Shown one piece after another: positions 61,702 to 64,000 of a DNA stretch of 64,000 nucleotides (the first letter of the stretch is position 1; each line of letters opens with the position of its first letter). A model generated the notes under the pieces. That model was not told where the DNA came from, ran no database searches, and saw only the letters and a program-made list of their open reading frames with translations. Source of the stretch: AC-32 sp963763475 (GTDB taxonomy: Bacteria > Actinomycetota > Thermoleophilia > Gaiellales > Gaiellaceae); contig CAVXOR010000004.1 in assembly GCA_963763475.1 (NCBI GenBank), positions 124,001 to 188,000 on the forward strand. Reading direction: 5' to 3'. Position numbers and translations under genes: made by a program.

Positions 61702-62130
61702 TCAGGCGGCCTGCGCGTCGGCGTCCGCGTCGTCCACCGCGTCGAGCGCAGCCTCCAGCAATGCGCGCACCTTGCGCGCCTCGGTGAGCAGCCGCTCGCG
61801 CTCTGCGGTCGCCGCTCGAGTGACCGCCCGCGCCTCGGCGTGGGCCTCCGAGACGACGAGCTCGGCCTCCCGCTTCGCCTGGTCCTTCAGCTCGTGCGCG
61901 GACTTCTCGGCGGAGACGAGCGTCGTCCGCAGCAGCGTCTCGAGGTCGCGATGCCGCGAGAGCTCGCCCTCGAGCTGCTCGATCCGATCGGCGTAGTCGG
62001 CCCGTTGCCGCCAGACTTCTTCGAACGAGTCGGCGATCTCGATGATCAGCTCGTCGACCGGCCCGCGGCGGTAGCCAAGCAGGCCCCGCTTGAGGCGTAT
62101 GTGGTGCAGCTCCACCGGCGTGATGGTCAT
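61702..62130 (-). CDS. DivIVA-domain protein
   Basis: A 142-residue protein that binds curved membrane. The N-terminal DivIVA segment reads MTITPVELHHIRLKRGLLGY, then RRGPVDELI, and a long coiled coil of heptads fills the rest. GGAGGAC precedes the ATG at 62130. It is shorter than the polar-growth DivIVA/Wag31 of mycobacteria. It sits with sepF and yggT in the usual division cluster. Confidence 0.88.
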   Translation of the reverse strand: MTITPVELHHIRLKRGLLGYRRGPVDELIIEIADSFEEVWRQRADYADRIEQLEGELSRHRDLETLLRTTLVSAEKSAHELKDQAKREAELVVSEAHAEARAVTRAATAERERLLTEARKVRALLEAALDAVDDADADAQAA

Positions 62131-62140
62131 GTCGTCCTCC

Positions 62141-62443
62141 TCAGGAGTAATGGGCAAAGAGCGCGTCGACGATGCGCATCAGCGCGATCAACGCGAGCAT
62201 GGCCACCACCGGCGAGAGGTCGAGCGGACCGAGCGGCGGCAGGATCCGCCGGAACAGCCGCAGGTACGGCTCGCAGACGTCGCGCAGGAACTCCGAGATC
62301 CGCCGCACCCAGACCGTGTACGGCAGCCGGACCCACATCGTCAGCACGTACACGAAGATCAGCAGCAGGTAGACCCACAGAAACGTGTCGATCAGCGTGT
62401 TCACCGTCGAGGCGGCGTCTGCGAGCAGCGCAAGCGTGGCCAT
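62141..62443 (-). CDS. YggT-family membrane protein
   Basis: A 100-residue protein with two hydrophobic segments (about 18-40 and 78-96) around the block RRISEFLRDVCEPYLRLFRRILPP, which is diagnostic for YggT. Function not settled in the family. Placed between sepF and divIVA as in many Gram-positive bacteria. Confidence 0.9.
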   Translation of the reverse strand: MATLALLADAASTVNTLIDTFLWVYLLLIFVYVLTMWVRLPYTVWVRRISEFLRDVCEPYLRLFRRILPPLGPLDLSPVVAMLALIALMRIVDALFAHYS

Positions 62444-62479
62444 CAGACGGGACTTCGGGCCACGGGCCTTGACTCCTGG

Positions 62480-63046
62480 TCAGGCCTGGTTGAAGAAGCC
62501 GCGCTCGAGCAGACGGGCTCGCTCCTCGGCCGAGACCTGCACGTTGCGCGGCGTGAGCAGGAAGACCTTGTCGGCGACGCGCTGCATGCCGCCGTCGAGC
62601 GCGTACGTGAGGCCGCTCGTGAAGTCGATCAGGCGCTTCGACAGCTCCTGGTCGGCGCCCTGGAGGTTGAGGATCACCGGGATCCCGTCCTTGAACTTGT
62701 CCGCGATCTGCTGTGCGTCGTTGAAGCTGCGCGGGACGACGAGGTGCACCTGCACCGACGGGATCGCGCCGAGCGGCCCCGCCGCGGGTGCTGCCGGCGC
62801 AGAGCGGCGGTTGTTCCGCGGGCGCAGCACCGCCGTGGCGGGCGCGACCTCCTCGGGATCCGGGTCGGTCCAGTCGTCGAAATCGCGCTGCCGGCCCCGC
62901 GGGGTCAGCCGGCGGACGTTCGGGCGCTCGCTGTAGGTGCGCTCGAGCTCCTCCTCGGTCAGGTACCCGTCCTCGTCCCACTCGTCGTCCTCCTCGGCGA
63001 TCCCGAAGTAGACGAGCGTACGGTTCCAAACGTCTGCAAATCCCAT
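62480..63046 (-). CDS. sepF: Cell division protein SepF
   Basis: The FtsZ membrane anchor of bacteria without FtsA; 188 residues. An N-terminal amphipathic helix (MGFADVWNRTLVYFG) and an acidic linker precede the SepF core (about 95-175: VVPRSFNDAQQIADKF, VILNLQGADQELSKRLIDF, SGLTYALDGGMQRV). A TAATAT box stands 9 nt before the ATG. Confidence 0.94.
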   Translation of the reverse strand: MGFADVWNRTLVYFGIAEEDDEWDEDGYLTEEELERTYSERPNVRRLTPRGRQRDFDDWTDPDPEEVAPATAVLRPRNNRRSAPAAPAAGPLGAIPSVQVHLVVPRSFNDAQQIADKFKDGIPVILNLQGADQELSKRLIDFTSGLTYALDGGMQRVADKVFLLTPRNVQVSAEERARLLERGFFNQA

Positions 63047-63055
63047 GGTTATCGG

Positions 63056-63061
63056 ATATTA
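63056..63061 (-). promoter_or_regulatory. -10 box TAATAT before sepF
   Basis: On the minus strand TAATAT ends 9 nt before the sepF ATG; its first three bases are the yggS stop codon. It could give sepF its own short-leader transcript. Confidence 0.4.
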
Positions 63062-63659
63062 GCGGTCGTACAGCACGGATCCCAGCCGGACCATCGTGGC
63101 CCCTCGTCGGCTGCCACGCGGTAGTCCTGGCTCGTTCCCATCGACAGCTCGCGCAGGCCGTAGCGCTCCGCCAGCTCGCGCAGGCGGCGGAAGTACGGGC
63201 GCGAGCCTCGGGGTCGCTCGTGGCCGGCGGCATCGTCATCAGGCCGACCACGTTTTCGTACGCGGACGAGGAAATCCTCCAGCTCGACTCTCGGGGATCC
63301 CGGACTTCGACTCCTCGCCCGAGAGGTTGACCTCGACCAGCGCCGGAATGGTCAGCCGCTTCGCCGCCGACTCGCTCGCCAGGGAGTGGCAGAGCTCGCA
63401 GAGCTCGTTCACGGTCGCGGCCTTCCGGCTCTGCAGGTGGCCGATGAAGTGCCAGCGGAAGGCGTCACCGTGCAGGGCGTGCTTGGCCTCGAGGTCCTGC
63501 GCGCGGTTCTCGCCCGACGACCTCGATCCCGGCCTCGGCGAGCGCGCCCAGGTCCTCGGGCGCCACGTACTTCGTCGCGGCCACGATCGTCACCTCCGGC
63601 CCGAGCTCGCCGCGGATGCGCTCGTAGTTCGCCCGGACGGTCTCAGGCGATAAGGCCAA
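63059..63659 (-). pseudogene. yggS: YggS/PLPBP pyridoxal-phosphate protein, frame broken by indels
   Basis: A PLP-homeostasis protein. Pieces cover the family: SPETVRANYERIRGELG, VTIVAATKY with the PLP lysine, VVGLMTMPPAT and LRELSMGT, then the ending VRLGSVLYDR. Shifts lie near 63520, 63290, 63205 and 63100. The TTG start at 63659 overlaps the pgeF end. Motifs stay intact on both sides of each shift, so sequence errors are likely. Confidence 0.8.
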
Positions 63660-64000
63660 TCACACCCTGCCTGCCGGTGATCCCGTCGTCGCGGCGGTGC
63701 GAGAAGAAGCGCTCGGGCGTCGCACGCCGTGCAGAGGTCGACCCGGTCGACGCGCGCGCAGCCGGCCGCGCGCAGCGCCCGCTCGGCGGCGCTCCAGAGG
63801 TCGAGCTTGCCGTCACGCACGAGATCGAGGCCGAACGCGCGGCGGAACGGCGCGGCCACCTCCTCTCCCACCTCGTAGCAGCACGGGCCGATCCCGGGCC
63901 CGACGACGGCCGAGACCAGCGCACCGCCGAGCGCCTGCACCCCCGACGAGGCGATCCCGCCGAGCAGGCCGCGCCAGCCGGCATGCAGAAGGGCGAGCGC
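63643..64000 (-). pseudogene. pgeF: PgeF/YfiH-type multicopper polyphenol oxidase family, C-terminal part, one frameshift
   Basis: The gene runs off the right edge. The visible part has the zinc-site sequence GPGIGPCCYEVGEEV and, after a one-base shift near 63715, CTACDPERFFSHRRDDGITG and the end GVIGLIA. This family acts as purine nucleoside phosphorylase/adenosine deaminase or cleans peptidoglycan precursors. It lies directly upstream of yggS, as is normal. Confidence 0.8.

Overview
The window is high-GC, gene-dense bacterial chromosome. Its gene content points to an actinobacterium, most likely of the class Thermoleophilia (Gaiellales/Solirubrobacterales type); that placement is inference. 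The pointers are MurT/GatD, SepF/DivIVA, a GarA-like FHA protein next to an FtsR-type MerR protein, an RsiG-like protein, DapL, a subtilase with Trp-rich repeats, and many GTG starts sitting 6-8 nt behind a TANNNT -10 box. No rRNA, CRISPR array or intact insertion sequence was seen.

Left part, 1-21.9 kb, mostly + strand. It holds the 3' part of ftsK, two tandem BMP-type binding proteins with their ABC ATPase and two permeases, a RodZ-like protein, and a compact informational block: cinA, thpR, recA, recX, rny, a lipoprotein, miaB, a phosphatase, miaA, dapF, dapL-like aminotransferase, hflX, dut and a NUDIX gene. Many neighbours overlap by 4 nt (NTGA). Convergent to this is murT-gatD (lipid II amidation).

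Middle, 24-35 kb. A secreted subtilase with 13 Trp-bearing pentads, a large GGDEF plus HD-GYP c-di-GMP enzyme, a DNA-binding repeat protein, a class II glutamine amidotransferase domain, a second sigma-70 factor, a PHP phosphatase, and the principal sigma factor. A cluster of DnaA boxes lies upstream of the principal sigma gene.

35-41.9 kb. Every gene here is broken by single-base indels while its motifs stay conserved: a Cys-rich hypothetical, apt, ftsR, a zinc-ribbon/FHA (GarA-like) gene, manC with a degenerate phosphomannomutase part, pgsA-like and hutF-like. rsiG alone is intact. I read this patch, and the end of the window (yggS, pgeF), as low-quality sequence rather than pseudogenes.

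42-48.3 kb is accessory. It has a collagen-like secreted protein, membrane proteins, a secreted metallophosphoesterase, a three-repeat secreted Cys protein, then about 1.8 kb of nearly empty sequence with a tyrosine-recombinase remnant ending at a tRNA-Pro(GGG) gene.

48.4-64 kb, - strand, is a long housekeeping run: pgeF, yggS, sepF, yggT, divIVA, DUF167, dksA-like, lspA, rluD (with an in-frame amber codon), then after a + strand GGDEF gene: rpsB, tsf, pyrH, frr, uppS, cdsA, dxr, rseP, ispG, proS and a small XRE regulator. It joins cell-division accessory genes, translation factors, isoprenoid/undecaprenyl synthesis and lipid synthesis.
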